This document shows, in pieces, positions 45,085-53,792 of a DNA stretch of 64,000 nt (position 1 is its first letter; each line of letters opens with the position of its first letter). Location: assembly GCF_051954575.1 (NCBI RefSeq), contig NZ_JBQCHP010000060.1, positions 1 to 64,000 of the forward strand. The letters run 5' to 3'. The notes under the pieces were generated by a model that was not told the DNA's origin, searched no databases, and saw only the letters and a list, made by a program, of their open reading frames with translations. The stretch is from Dyella_B sp035690825. Lineage in GTDB: Bacteria > Pseudomonadota > Gammaproteobacteria > Xanthomonadales > Rhodanobacteraceae. The translations under genes and the position numbers were made by a program.

Positions 45085-46087
45085 TCTTGATGACTCCGTC
45101 AGTAAGTGCTCCCGCACAATCGGCACAGAACCAAGCCCAACTGTCTGCATTCTCCATAGCTTTCGCTGCCGTCAACTTTTTGGGGTTGATGCCTTGATGC
45201 TCATAAGCATGGTCCTTTGTCTTGACTTCACGATGCGTAAGTTCATGCACTACGATCCGCGCCCAATTGGTCAGGCCAGTAAGGGTATTTCGCTTGCCGA
45301 AGAACTCTTTTTCGATGTACACAACATCAAGCGCATCACCCCACACGAACGCCTCGACTCCTTCGTTTTCACTCGTCCCTCGTTCGGAAACCGAATCCGT
45401 ATAGATCAAGTGGCCGGATTTCAGCTTGGAGGCGATTTTCTTGAGTCCATTGTTCAGGGCATTGGCCACAGCCAGCATGTCCTCGTCTTTGCTGGCGTCG
45501 TCGGCAAACCAGCGTGCAATACGCACAGCATTCTTTGAGCTCTTTGGACTGGTGGCGACCAGCATCGCCTTATGTACCCACGCCAGCGCTTCCTGTGAGG
45601 CATTGCCAAGATCCTTGCGACGTTCGTCGGCAAATCGCTCATCCTTGTCGTTCAACTTGGCCGTGGCCTGCCCGCGCTCCCCGATCAATGCTTCGTGAGG
45701 CCAATCCGTGAATGAATTGGGGATATCCACGCACCAGACCTTGTGGGAACCGAAGCGCTTGAGAAGATAGGTATGACGAAGCGATTTGAGAGCACCAAGA
45801 CGTCTGGCCAAATCCGCATCGATCAACGCACCTGTGCCAATGCCAGAAGACGCGTCACTTACCGCCGCGAACAAGCCGGATGCTTCACCGGTGCCTGCTG
45901 CCTCAGCCCGTGTCAGCTTCTTGCGCAGTTCACCAACGACGCTTGCCTCGCCTGCATTGAATCCATCTGTATCCACGAGTTTGCGCGCCCGCGCGACAAC
46001 CTTCGACCAATCCCCCTCGGCAGCGAAAGCGCGGCTGGACAGGCCATCCACGATTTCCTGGTATGCGACGGTAAATTTGCTTGCCAT
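45068..46087 (-). CDS. Putative T6SS metallopeptidase effector (M35 aspzincin type)
   Basis: 339 residues, no signal peptide. The C-terminal third carries HELTH (His281, Glu282, His285) followed by TKDHAY with Asp292, which fits the aspzincin arrangement of deuterolysin/M35 peptidases (HExxH plus downstream Asp in a GTxDxxY-like motif). The N-terminal 150 residues are charged and probably helical and may be a delivery region. A candidate lipoprotein immunity gene overlaps its 3' end. Position in the VgrG cargo array and absence of a secretion signal support T6SS delivery. Substrate specificity cannot be read from sequence. Confidence 0.85.
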   Translation of the reverse strand: MASKFTVAYQEIVDGLSSRAFAAEGDWSKVVARARKLVDTDGFNAGEASVVGELRKKLTRAEAAGTGEASGLFAAVSDASSGIGTGALIDADLARRLGALKSLRHTYLLKRFGSHKVWCVDIPNSFTDWPHEALIGERGQATAKLNDKDERFADERRKDLGNASQEALAWVHKAMLVATSPKSSKNAVRIARWFADDASKDEDMLAVANALNNGLKKIASKLKSGHLIYTDSVSERGTSENEGVEAFVWGDALDVVYIEKEFFGKRNTLTGLTNWARIVVHELTHREVKTKDHAYEHQGINPKKLTAAKAMENADSWAWFCADCAGALTDGVIKNALDR

Positions 46088-46232
46088 GAACGCTCCCTGA
46101 TGACATCAGTGTCGTAACACGCGAGTCGATACGGCTCACTTCGTTTTCAAGAACCGGGTCAGATTCATTTCTCATAGGTTCAAAGCATCGCGGCTCCATT
46201 TCTTGGTGCCCAGAAAGGCTTTTCGACCCTGG
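46088..46232. other. Gap between the unknown protein and the M35 peptidase gene
   Basis: 145 bases with no supported gene. A boundary between separately acquired cargo modules or a local promoter could lie here; no clear element was seen. Confidence 0.35.
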
Positions 46233-46721
46233 TCAAGCGTAAACACCAGCCCAGGGCACCCATCCCCAGTCGTCGTGATTATTCATCGCAACTGTCAGCG
46301 CGGCGTTCTGGTCCGCTGAATTGCAAGTGATATAACGCTTTGACGAACCTCCGCCGCCCATGCCTTCGTCTCTATGCGAAAAGATGCGAAGCGGAACGTT
46401 GGCATAGCCAGCCTGGCGCAACAAATAGGGGACACGATAGAGGCAACCGTTGAACTGACCAGTGCAAGGCGTCAACGTGCAATCTATCTCGATTCGTACA
46501 AAACCGGCTGCCCCGGCAGGAGGCGCATGTCCTTGCCAATATTGCTGGTCTGGATGCTGATTTGGGCCACCACCTGCCGCGATGGCCAAAACCGGCCCCA
46601 AATTGACCGCAGCATGTGCCGCGGTAATTCCATGAGCCACATATTGAATGGCACCCGCATTAACCCACCAACCGTTCGTAACGTTGTAAATCGCGGCTAG
46701 CTTAGGGCGACGTAATGGCAT
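46233..46721 (-). CDS. Unrecognised 162-residue protein after clpV
   Basis: Starts at 46721 with a strong AAAGGAGA site, 14 nt after the clpV stop. No signal peptide. The centre carries an acidic/Cys signature: Glu78, Asp80, Cys81, Pro85-Cys86 and Cys93, followed by PLRIFSHRDEGMGG with His116 and a further Cys133. The C-terminus is Trp-rich (DDWGWVPWAGVY). The Cys-x4-Cys-x6-Cys plus His arrangement could bind zinc. The tract loosely recalls deaminase-like toxin folds but the canonical motif is absent, so I do not claim it. It sits at the head of the cargo array and could be a new effector, chaperone or immunity protein. Confidence 0.8.
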   Translation of the reverse strand: MPLRRPKLAAIYNVTNGWWVNAGAIQYVAHGITAAHAAVNLGPVLAIAAGGGPNQHPDQQYWQGHAPPAGAAGFVRIEIDCTLTPCTGQFNGCLYRVPYLLRQAGYANVPLRIFSHRDEGMGGGGSSKRYITCNSADQNAALTVAMNNHDDWGWVPWAGVYA

Positions 46722-46735
46722 AGCTGCTCTCCTTT

Positions 46736-49471
46736 TCAGGCAAATCCGTATTCGAAATCCTGACCTTTAACCCCTACATTCACGCCTGCAACAGCCTTAC
46801 CTTCAATCATCCGCATCAGAAACTCACGGCTGACATCCGGCAACATCGTGTTGGTCAAAATCGCATCAATCATTCGCCCACCCGACTCGCTTTCCGTACA
46901 GCGACTCACCACCAGCTTCACCACCTCGTCGTTGTACTCGAACGGAATCTTGTAGCGCGTCTCGATACGCTTCTTGATCCGACCAAGCTGCAACTTGACG
47001 ATCTCGCCCAGCATGGTTTCGCTCAGCGGGTAATACGGAATCGTCACCAGGCGCCCCAGCAATGCAGGGGGGAAGATTTTCAGCAGGGGATCGCGCAAGG
47101 CCTTGGTCATGCCGTCGGGATCGGGCATCAAGTCCGGGTCTTTGCACAAGCTGGCGATCAGGTCGGTGCCGGCGTTGGTGGTGAGCAGGATCAGGGTGTT
47201 CTTGAAATCGATCTGGCGGCCTTCGCCGTCTTCCATCACGCCTTTGTCGAACACCTGGAAGAAGATTTCGTGCACGTCGGGGTGGGCTTTTTCGACTTCG
47301 TCCAGCAGCACCACGCTATAGGGTTTGCGGCGCACCGCTTCGGTGAGTACGCCGCCTTCGCCGTAGCCGACATAGCCGGGAGGCGCGCCTTTGAGCGTGG
47401 AAACGGTATGCGCTTCCTGGAATTCGCTCATATTGATGGTGATAAGGTTTTGTTCGCCGCCGTAAAGGGCTTCAGCCAATGCCAGCGCGGTTTCGGTCTT
47501 GCCGACGCCGGAGGTGCCGGCAAGCATGAAGACACCGATCGGCTTGTTGGGGTTGTCGAGGCCGGCGCGCGAGGTCTGGATGCGCTTGGCGATCATTTCC
47601 ATCGCATGGTTCTGGCCGATCACGCGCTGGCTCATGATGTTGGCCAGGTTCATCACCGTTTCCAGTTCGCTCTTGACCATGCGGCCGACGGGAATGCCGG
47701 TCCAATCCGCCACGACGGAGCCGACGGCGGTGTAGTCGACGGTCGGCAGAATCAGCGGATGTTCGCCTTGCAGTTCGGCGAGCTGCGCCTGCAGGGCGTG
47801 CAGTTCTTGCAGCATACCCGTGCGTTGCTCATCAGAAAGCTCGACCGGCGCTTCGATGACCTCCGCTTCCGCCGCGGCGGCCTTTTCCAGCTTGCTACCA
47901 GTGCCTTCCACGGGCGAGTGATCGCCGCGAAGCTTGGCGCGGATAGTGAGGATTTCTTCGACCAGCGTTTTTTCGGCTTGCCAGTTGGCTTCGAGTTTTT
48001 CCAGCCGTGTCCTTTGCTCGGTGAGTTTTTCGATGGCGAGGGCTTCACGCTCGGCCACGTTCACGCCGACGGTCTTTTCGCGAGCGATGATGGCCAGTTC
48101 GGTTTCCAGCGCCTGGATGCGCTTGCGCGTGTCGTCGACTTCCGGCGGCACGGCGTGCTGGCTGATGGCGACGCGCGCGCACGCGGTGTCGAGCAGGCTT
48201 ACGGCTTTATCCGGCAATTGGCGCGCGGGAATATAGCGATGCGACAGCTTGACCGCAGCCTCCAACGCTTCGTCGAGAATCTGCACGCGATGATGCTTTT
48301 CCATCACGCTGGCTACGCCACGCATCATCAGGATGCCCTTCTCTTCGCTGGGCTCGTCCACTTGCACGGTCTGGAAGCGGCGGGTGAGCGCCGGGTCCTT
48401 CTCGATATGTTTTTTGTATTCGGCCCAGGTGGTGGCGCCCACCGTGCGCAAGTTGCCGCGCGCCAACGCGGGCTTCAATAGATTGGCGGCATCGCCCGTA
48501 CCTGCCGCGCCACCGGCGCCAACCAGCGTATGGGCTTCGTCGATAAAGAGAATGATCGGCTTGGGCGAGGATTGCACTTCCTCGATCACCTGGCGCAAGC
48601 GATTTTCGAACTCGCCTTTCATGCTGGCGCCGGCTTGCAACAGGCCGACATCGAGCGTGCGCAGTTCCACTTCTTTCAACTGCGGCGGCACGTCGCCCGC
48701 GGCAATGCGCAGTGCGAAGCCTTCCACCACCGCGGTTTTGCCGACGCCCGCCTCGCCGACCAGCATCGGGTTGTTCTGGCGGCGACGCATCAGGATGTCG
48801 ACCACCTGGCGGATTTCTTCATCGCGCCCGACGATGGGATCGATCTTGCCGTCGCGCGCCTGCGCGGTCAGGTCCACGGTGAACTGGCGCAAGGCTTCCT
48901 GCTTGCCCATCTGCGCGGGCGATAGCGCACCGCTGGCTTCGCCGGGTACGCCAGCGCTGCCGAGACGGAAGCCGTCGTTCGCGTTTTGGCCGTCTTCGGG
49001 CGAGCCGCTGACCACTTCGGCGAATCGTTCCGCCAGCGTTTCCGCCTTGACCTTCTCGAATTCCTTGGAGATGTTGAGCAAGGCGTTGCGCAAATGGCGC
49101 GTGCGCAATGCGCCGAAAATCAGATAACCGCTGCGCACTTGCGCTTCGCCGAACATCAGCGTGGCGAAAACCCAGGCGCGCTCGACGGCCTCTTCCACAT
49201 CGCCTGAAAGATCGGAGATGGTGGTGGAGCCGCGCGGCAGACGATCCAGTGCCTCGGTAACGTCGCGCGCCAGGTTCGAAGGATTGATGTTGAACTGCTT
49301 GACGATGCGGTGCAGGTCCGAATCCTGCAGTTGCAGGATTTGGTGGATCCAATGCACCAGCTCGACGTAAGGATTGCCGCGAAGCTTGCAGAACACCGTG
49401 GCGCTTTCGATGCCGCGGTAGGCGAGCTTGTTGAGTTTGCCGAACAATGCGCTGCGACTGATTTCTGCCAT
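46736..49471 (-). CDS. clpV: T6SS ATPase ClpV (TssH)
   Basis: AAA+ unfoldase that disassembles the contracted TssB/TssC sheath. 911 residues from the ATG at 49471, which has AGGGG 8 nt upstream and gives the N-terminus MAEISRSALFGKLN. N-domain about 1-160; first AAA+ module with Walker A GEAGVGKT (239-246) and Walker B ILFIDEAH (307-314); middle coiled-coil region about 440-570; second module with Walker A GTSGVGKT (652-659). The gene follows the tse2-tsi2 pair; in HSI-I it would follow tssG directly. Confidence 0.96.
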   Translation of the reverse strand: MAEISRSALFGKLNKLAYRGIESATVFCKLRGNPYVELVHWIHQILQLQDSDLHRIVKQFNINPSNLARDVTEALDRLPRGSTTISDLSGDVEEAVERAWVFATLMFGEAQVRSGYLIFGALRTRHLRNALLNISKEFEKVKAETLAERFAEVVSGSPEDGQNANDGFRLGSAGVPGEASGALSPAQMGKQEALRQFTVDLTAQARDGKIDPIVGRDEEIRQVVDILMRRRQNNPMLVGEAGVGKTAVVEGFALRIAAGDVPPQLKEVELRTLDVGLLQAGASMKGEFENRLRQVIEEVQSSPKPIILFIDEAHTLVGAGGAAGTGDAANLLKPALARGNLRTVGATTWAEYKKHIEKDPALTRRFQTVQVDEPSEEKGILMMRGVASVMEKHHRVQILDEALEAAVKLSHRYIPARQLPDKAVSLLDTACARVAISQHAVPPEVDDTRKRIQALETELAIIAREKTVGVNVAEREALAIEKLTEQRTRLEKLEANWQAEKTLVEEILTIRAKLRGDHSPVEGTGSKLEKAAAAEAEVIEAPVELSDEQRTGMLQELHALQAQLAELQGEHPLILPTVDYTAVGSVVADWTGIPVGRMVKSELETVMNLANIMSQRVIGQNHAMEMIAKRIQTSRAGLDNPNKPIGVFMLAGTSGVGKTETALALAEALYGGEQNLITINMSEFQEAHTVSTLKGAPPGYVGYGEGGVLTEAVRRKPYSVVLLDEVEKAHPDVHEIFFQVFDKGVMEDGEGRQIDFKNTLILLTTNAGTDLIASLCKDPDLMPDPDGMTKALRDPLLKIFPPALLGRLVTIPYYPLSETMLGEIVKLQLGRIKKRIETRYKIPFEYNDEVVKLVVSRCTESESGGRMIDAILTNTMLPDVSREFLMRMIEGKAVAGVNVGVKGQDFEYGFA

Positions 49472-49589
49472 GACGACTACCCCTGAAATTTTTGATGCTC
49501 GCACCGCGCGAGATCTGACCAGCTCACCAACTTCTCTGTTGGCTGGGATGCCAATCCCAGCACCAGGCATTCTCTAAAGCAGCCGGGAG

Positions 49590-49811
49590 TTAACCAAGAA
49601 GCTTTTCGTACGGCAGAAGGTTCTGCGAAGTCTTCTGTTCCTCTATATACATTCTCTTCAACTCCATCTTTGCTTTCGAGTAATCGAAGAGCTCCTCTTC
49701 CAGATGAGAAAGGTCGGGATCTTCAGCGACGTCCACCTTCGCCTTCAGCTCTTCGACCTTTGCGTTGACTGCCAAGATGGCCATGGTCAGTGTATGAATG
49801 CTGATTGTCAT
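49590..49811 (-). CDS. tsi2: Tsi2-like immunity protein
   Basis: Small helical protein of 73 residues from the ATG at 49811. It aligns by eye with P. aeruginosa Tsi2 along its length: LTMAILAVNAKVEELKAKVD, then an acidic loop, LEEELFDYSKAKMELKRMY and a final LPYEKLL. Tsi2 is a coiled-coil dimer that neutralises the cytoplasmic toxin Tse2, so no signal peptide is expected and none is seen. It starts about 13 nt after the tse2 stop. An alternative upstream start (49844) would overlap tse2. Confidence 0.85.
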   Translation of the reverse strand: MTISIHTLTMAILAVNAKVEELKAKVDVAEDPDLSHLEEELFDYSKAKMELKRMYIEEQKTSQNLLPYEKLLG

Positions 49812-49824
49812 TGCAGCGATACCT

Positions 49825-50274
49825 TTAGCTTCGAGCGCTCTCATATGCTTTCGCCAAGGCAGCTCTGGCGAAGTTATCCAATGCCCCTTTGAAAACATGA
49901 GGAAACATTGGCTTTACTGGTTCGATTTGATAGTGATTGGCGTCAAAATCTTCGTTGTAGTCCGGGCCGGTTAGGACAAGATTTGGATCGACATGCGTGC
50001 CCTTGGGGATGTGGAAGTACCTCCAGGCTTTCCCTTTAAACACTTTTTCCTTGTCGAACAATGAAGTGCCACCGCCCGTTCTCACCCTGCCCTTCTTATC
50101 GAATTTGACATCGGGTTTTCGGTATTTAGGGCTCCCGTCGGGGAGTGTGCCGACGAGCTTAGGCTCGAAGGTGGGATAAAGAATGCCCTCGGCAGGCTCG
50201 TCATCAACGATCGGGCCATGTGGAAAATCACTGGTATGCGCTGCTCTCCAGAGATGGGTTGGGCACTCTGACAT
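49825..50274 (-). CDS. tse2: Tse2-family T6SS toxin
   Basis: 149 residues, similar in size to P. aeruginosa Tse2. The C-terminal domain shares its signature: GGTSLFDK (67-74), YFHIPKGTHVDPNLV (86-100), DANHYQIEPVKPMF (111-124) and ALDNFARAALAKA (131-143). Tse2 acts in the cytoplasm of target cells; its fold is ADP-ribosyltransferase-like. A strong AAGGAGGT ribosome-binding site precedes the ATG at 50274. The N-terminal 60 residues differ more. Placement between tssG and clpV is unusual, since tse2-tsi2 in P. aeruginosa lies outside the secretion cluster. Confidence 0.9.
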   Translation of the reverse strand: MSECPTHLWRAAHTSDFPHGPIVDDEPAEGILYPTFEPKLVGTLPDGSPKYRKPDVKFDKKGRVRTGGGTSLFDKEKVFKGKAWRYFHIPKGTHVDPNLVLTGPDYNEDFDANHYQIEPVKPMFPHVFKGALDNFARAALAKAYESARS

Positions 50275-50395
50275 ATGACCTCCTTTTCCTTTCCAGGGTT
50301 AATGCCAATCAGAACGATTAGATCTACTGACCTATATCTTTTTTCAGGCTATCGCTTGTCCCACGAGAGCAAAGCAGCCAAGTGCAGAGCATCAC
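50275..50395. other. Gap between tssG and tse2
   Basis: 121 bases without a gene, containing the strong tse2 ribosome-binding site. A separate promoter for toxin-immunity expression could lie here but was not identified. Confidence 0.35.
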
Positions 50396-51418
50396 CTACC
50401 CCACCGGCCTCAACACCACGTCATCGTTATCCGCTTTGCGCTGCGGCTTGCCCAGCCAGGTGGTCAGGCCCATGCGCCCGTTCTTGCCCAGGCTCACGGT
50501 CGGCACTTCTTCCTGCTTGAGCACCAACTGCACGTCCCACGCTTTTTCTTCGCCTACGTAGGTTTTTACCGCCGCAACCAACTGCCGCAGCGCTTCGCCG
50601 CCCGGCAGGAAGTTGCTGAACTGGGCGCGTGTCAGCGGCCCCAGCCGCAGGCGGAAACGTTGTTGCGCGCCCCATACGTGTTCACCCAGCACGGCCGTAG
50701 TGCCTAGGCCGGCGACTTCGCGCGATTGCCCCAGGCGCAGGTGCGCGGTGCCCGGCAGGCGCATCCATTCGGCCATGAACTCCACTACGCGCACGGGAAT
50801 GCCGAAGAAATGTTCGAGCAGGTGTTTCAAGCCTTCTCCGTTGCGAGCCTGCGCGAGCAGGCGTCCGGCGAAGAACTGTTTGTAGCGATCCGGCAAGGCG
50901 TCGCGCGCCTGCAGGTTGGGCGTGGACAGGCCCACCAACGCGCCCATGTAGAGACTGAAACGATCTTCACCGGGCCGATCCAGCTGCACGGTGGGCTGCG
51001 CATCCGCCCAGCAGCGGTAGAACAGGCTCAGCATGCGGTGATGGAAGATGTCCGCGAACGCGATGAAGGTACCGTCACGCGCGTTGAGCTTGCGGTCCAA
51101 CGCGTATTCGGTCAGATGCAGCGGCAACGGCGCGTTAGGCCCGAATAAACCGAAGAACAGGCCGTACATGCGCGGCGGCTTGCCGTCTTCCTGCTGTTCG
51201 AAACGTTCCACCGTGCGCGGCGCGAAGGCCAGCGAAGGCGTCTGGCACAAGCGCACGGCATCTTCCGCCGGCTTGGCGGAATGGCCGAAACGCGGCTTGT
51301 CCGGATACGCGCATTCCAGCCAGCGCAGCGCTTCGAAAAACTCGAAGGTCTCCGGCCGGTCGCGCAGCACGTTCTGCAGCGTTAGAGGATCTGGCGTTTG
51401 CCGAGTCGGGCCGGCCAT
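50396..51418 (-). CDS. tssG: T6SS baseplate protein TssG
   Basis: Baseplate wedge subunit that pairs with TssF. 340 residues, normal size. Family features: FEFFEALRWLECAYPDKPRF near the N-terminus, GLFGPNAPLPLHLTEY (about 90-105), FADIFHHRMLSLFYRCW and HLRLGQS near the C-terminal half. The ATG at 51418 overlaps the tssF 3' end by 37 nt, indicating tight coupling. Confidence 0.95.
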   Translation of the reverse strand: MAGPTRQTPDPLTLQNVLRDRPETFEFFEALRWLECAYPDKPRFGHSAKPAEDAVRLCQTPSLAFAPRTVERFEQQEDGKPPRMYGLFFGLFGPNAPLPLHLTEYALDRKLNARDGTFIAFADIFHHRMLSLFYRCWADAQPTVQLDRPGEDRFSLYMGALVGLSTPNLQARDALPDRYKQFFAGRLLAQARNGEGLKHLLEHFFGIPVRVVEFMAEWMRLPGTAHLRLGQSREVAGLGTTAVLGEHVWGAQQRFRLRLGPLTRAQFSNFLPGGEALRQLVAAVKTYVGEEKAWDVQLVLKQEEVPTVSLGKNGRMGLTTWLGKPQRKADNDDVVLRPVG

Positions 51419-53265
51419 CGTGCCACCTCGTTGCGTTCCAGGGTGCGCAGCACAGTTTCAGTGAAGGAGTTGACCGAAACGTAGCGCGCAAAGAAATGCT
51501 GCATCACCGAACCGAGCAGGAAGGCCCCCGTGCCTTCGAAGGCACCGTCATCGCAGGTCAAGGTAATTTCCAGGCCGTGCCCGAAGGCGATCGGGCCGGG
51601 TACCGGAATGCGCCGCACCACCGATTTGGAACTGACCGCCTTCACGCCTTCGATCTGGCGACGCGCGCCGGTGTCGAATTCATCGCAGTACAAGGTCAGC
51701 ATTTCGCGCAGCGCCGCCGCGCCCTCTTCACCGGTATCGCCCAGCAATGAAACATAGTTCAGCTGCAGGTGGCTGAGCAGCCGCCATGCGGTTTCGCCAT
51801 GCGCGGCAGGCGCACGCGGCTTGGTGGGGCCCGCCACGCAGCGGATGGAGGTTACCGGCGCGCCAGTTTCCAGCGTGAAATCCGTGCGCGATTTGCCTAC
51901 TGGCATCTGCAGCGGAAGATCGCGGTTGGTGCACATCAGCAGCATGCCGACCTGCCGCAACTGCGTGGAATACGGCGCGTCATTGGCGTCCACCAGGGAA
52001 ATGAACACTTCGCTGCCGACATAGCTGGAGCGCGCGCCCTGCAGCTTCTGCCGCGCGGACAACAGGCGCGGCTCGCGGCGCAAGGTATAGAACGCCGCGT
52101 TGCCGTTGTGCCAGACGCGCTCGTCGCAGCCGTAAAAAGGCTGGAAGCGCTGTTCGGGTTCCTGCTTGTCACCGAAGCCTTCCACCTGGCTGACACTGTG
52201 GATTTCAAAATCCATCGGCCGGGTGCGATCGGCCAGCACGTGGTATTCGGTGCGGCCTTGCTGCAAGTGGATGCGATCGGCGCGGCGCGGAAAAAGATTG
52301 GTGGCCGGCGTGCAGAACAAACGGAAATTGCTGGCGTCGACCGCATTGTGCAGGCGGCTGACGCTGCGATCGAAGAATACGGTGATGTCGAACTCGGTGG
52401 CCTGCGAGCGCGCAAGCATGGACTTCAAGCCAGTAAATACCGTGAACAGGAACCGTTCCGGACAGGCGAAATATTCCTGCAGCAGACGATACCCGCTGAA
52501 AGAGCGATCGCTATATGGCAGAAGAGCTTCGTCGTCTGCAAAGCCCTTGTCGCGAATCGCCGAGGCGTCGAAATGCTCGACCAGCATGCCGCTCGCACCC
52601 GGCATGCGCACCACGAACCCCTGGGCGTTGCCTAGCAACTGTTCGTACAGTCGCTTGGGCAGTTCGTCGGCGCCGGCGATGAAGATCGGCAGTTCATCCA
52701 TCGCCAGCATGTTGGCCTGGGCGCCGGCGGTGATGATGAATTTCAGGCGCAAGCCGGCGCGCACGGTCTTGCCCGGCGGAATCGGCACGCTGGCCGCCGC
52801 AATCGCAGCGGGCGATTCGAAGTATTTGGCTTCGACCAGTTCCAGCGGCCATAGCGTGACATCGTGCGCGGTGCGGTATTCGCACGCAGTACGGTCGTCG
52901 TTCGCGATCAAACTGCGCAATGCCGTGTTGCGCGCGACCGTATAGCCGGTCGCCAGGGCGCTTTCCTTGGTATCCGGATGCAACTGCACCACCGCCATCG
53001 ATGGAATCGGCGCCAGGTAGTGCGGGTAGATCATTTCCATCAGGTGTTGCGTGAACACCGGATATTGCGCGTCGAGTTTCAGCTGGATGCGCGCTGCCAG
53101 GAACGCGAAACCTTCAAGCAGCCGTTCCACGTAAGGATCGGCGCATTCGAAACCTTCCATGCCGAGGCGACCGGCGATTTTCGGATACTCGCGCGCGAAC
53201 TCCGCGCCCATCTCGCGGACGTGCTGCAACTCTCTGTTGTAGTAACGCAGCAGTCGCGGGTCCAT
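51382..53265 (-). CDS. tssF: T6SS baseplate protein TssF
   Basis: Core baseplate wedge protein. 627 residues, normal size. Canonical N-terminus MDPRLLRYYNRELQHVREMG and PKIAGRLGMEGFECADPYVE; ends in a region that overlaps tssG. It lies 10 nt after the tssE stop in the tagJ-tssE-tssF-tssG block. Confidence 0.96.
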   Translation of the reverse strand: MDPRLLRYYNRELQHVREMGAEFAREYPKIAGRLGMEGFECADPYVERLLEGFAFLAARIQLKLDAQYPVFTQHLMEMIYPHYLAPIPSMAVVQLHPDTKESALATGYTVARNTALRSLIANDDRTACEYRTAHDVTLWPLELVEAKYFESPAAIAAASVPIPPGKTVRAGLRLKFIITAGAQANMLAMDELPIFIAGADELPKRLYEQLLGNAQGFVVRMPGASGMLVEHFDASAIRDKGFADDEALLPYSDRSFSGYRLLQEYFACPERFLFTVFTGLKSMLARSQATEFDITVFFDRSVSRLHNAVDASNFRLFCTPATNLFPRRADRIHLQQGRTEYHVLADRTRPMDFEIHSVSQVEGFGDKQEPEQRFQPFYGCDERVWHNGNAAFYTLRREPRLLSARQKLQGARSSYVGSEVFISLVDANDAPYSTQLRQVGMLLMCTNRDLPLQMPVGKSRTDFTLETGAPVTSIRCVAGPTKPRAPAAHGETAWRLLSHLQLNYVSLLGDTGEEGAAALREMLTLYCDEFDTGARRQIEGVKAVSSKSVVRRIPVPGPIAFGHGLEITLTCDDGAFEGTGAFLLGSVMQHFFARYVSVNSFTETVLRTLERNEVARWPARLGKRQIL

Positions 53266-53275
53266 GAGAGCCTTC

Positions 53276-53779
53276 TTAGCCGAAGCTTTCCGACACGTTG
53301 AATTTGCCTGTTTCCAGGTCCACTTCGGTTTTCAGGTAAAGATTCAGCGGAATCGGCTGCGCCCACATCTCCGATTCGATGTTGAAGATCAGCGATTGGC
53401 CGTCCATGCGCTTCAGATCGGTCTTGACGATCACGCGCAAGGTATTGGGCGTAAGCCGCGGCTCGAACGCCAGGATGGCGTCCTTGATCTTCCGCTGCAG
53501 CACCTTCCCGTCGACACCGGCCACCGCTGTACCGGTAAGATCGGGAATGCCGAAATTGAGCACCGAGCGCGCCACGTCCGGATAATCGGCCAGCTCTTCG
53601 TCCAGCCCCAGGTTGACGCAGTTGAGCAGCCAGGAAATGTCGCGCGCCACGCAATCGCGCAGGCGCGTGGCGGAAATCACGCGCTTTTCGCGGCTCTCTT
53701 CCTTTTTCGCCGGCTCGTCATCGGCCAACCGATCGAGCAACGAAGGCTGTAGGCGTTCCTGGGTGGTCAGCTCGGCCAT
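53276..53779 (-). CDS. tssE: T6SS gp25-like baseplate protein TssE
   Basis: Sheath-initiating baseplate protein with a gpW/gp25 fold. 167 residues from the ATG at 53779 (MAELTTQERLQPSLLDRL); a longer start would overlap tagJ without support. Typical elements are YPDVARSVLNFGIPDLTG and ILAFEPRLTPNTLRV. It lies 13 nt after the tagJ stop. Confidence 0.94.
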   Translation of the reverse strand: MAELTTQERLQPSLLDRLADDEPAKKEESREKRVISATRLRDCVARDISWLLNCVNLGLDEELADYPDVARSVLNFGIPDLTGTAVAGVDGKVLQRKIKDAILAFEPRLTPNTLRVIVKTDLKRMDGQSLIFNIESEMWAQPIPLNLYLKTEVDLETGKFNVSESFG

Positions 53780-53792
53780 GTGCGAAACCTGG

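Noticed and set aside
46450..46500. Deaminase toxin identity for the 162-residue protein
   Set aside because: The Cys-Pro-Cys pattern is suggestive, but the canonical H/C-A-E and P-C-x-x-C motifs are not both present, so no activity is claimed.
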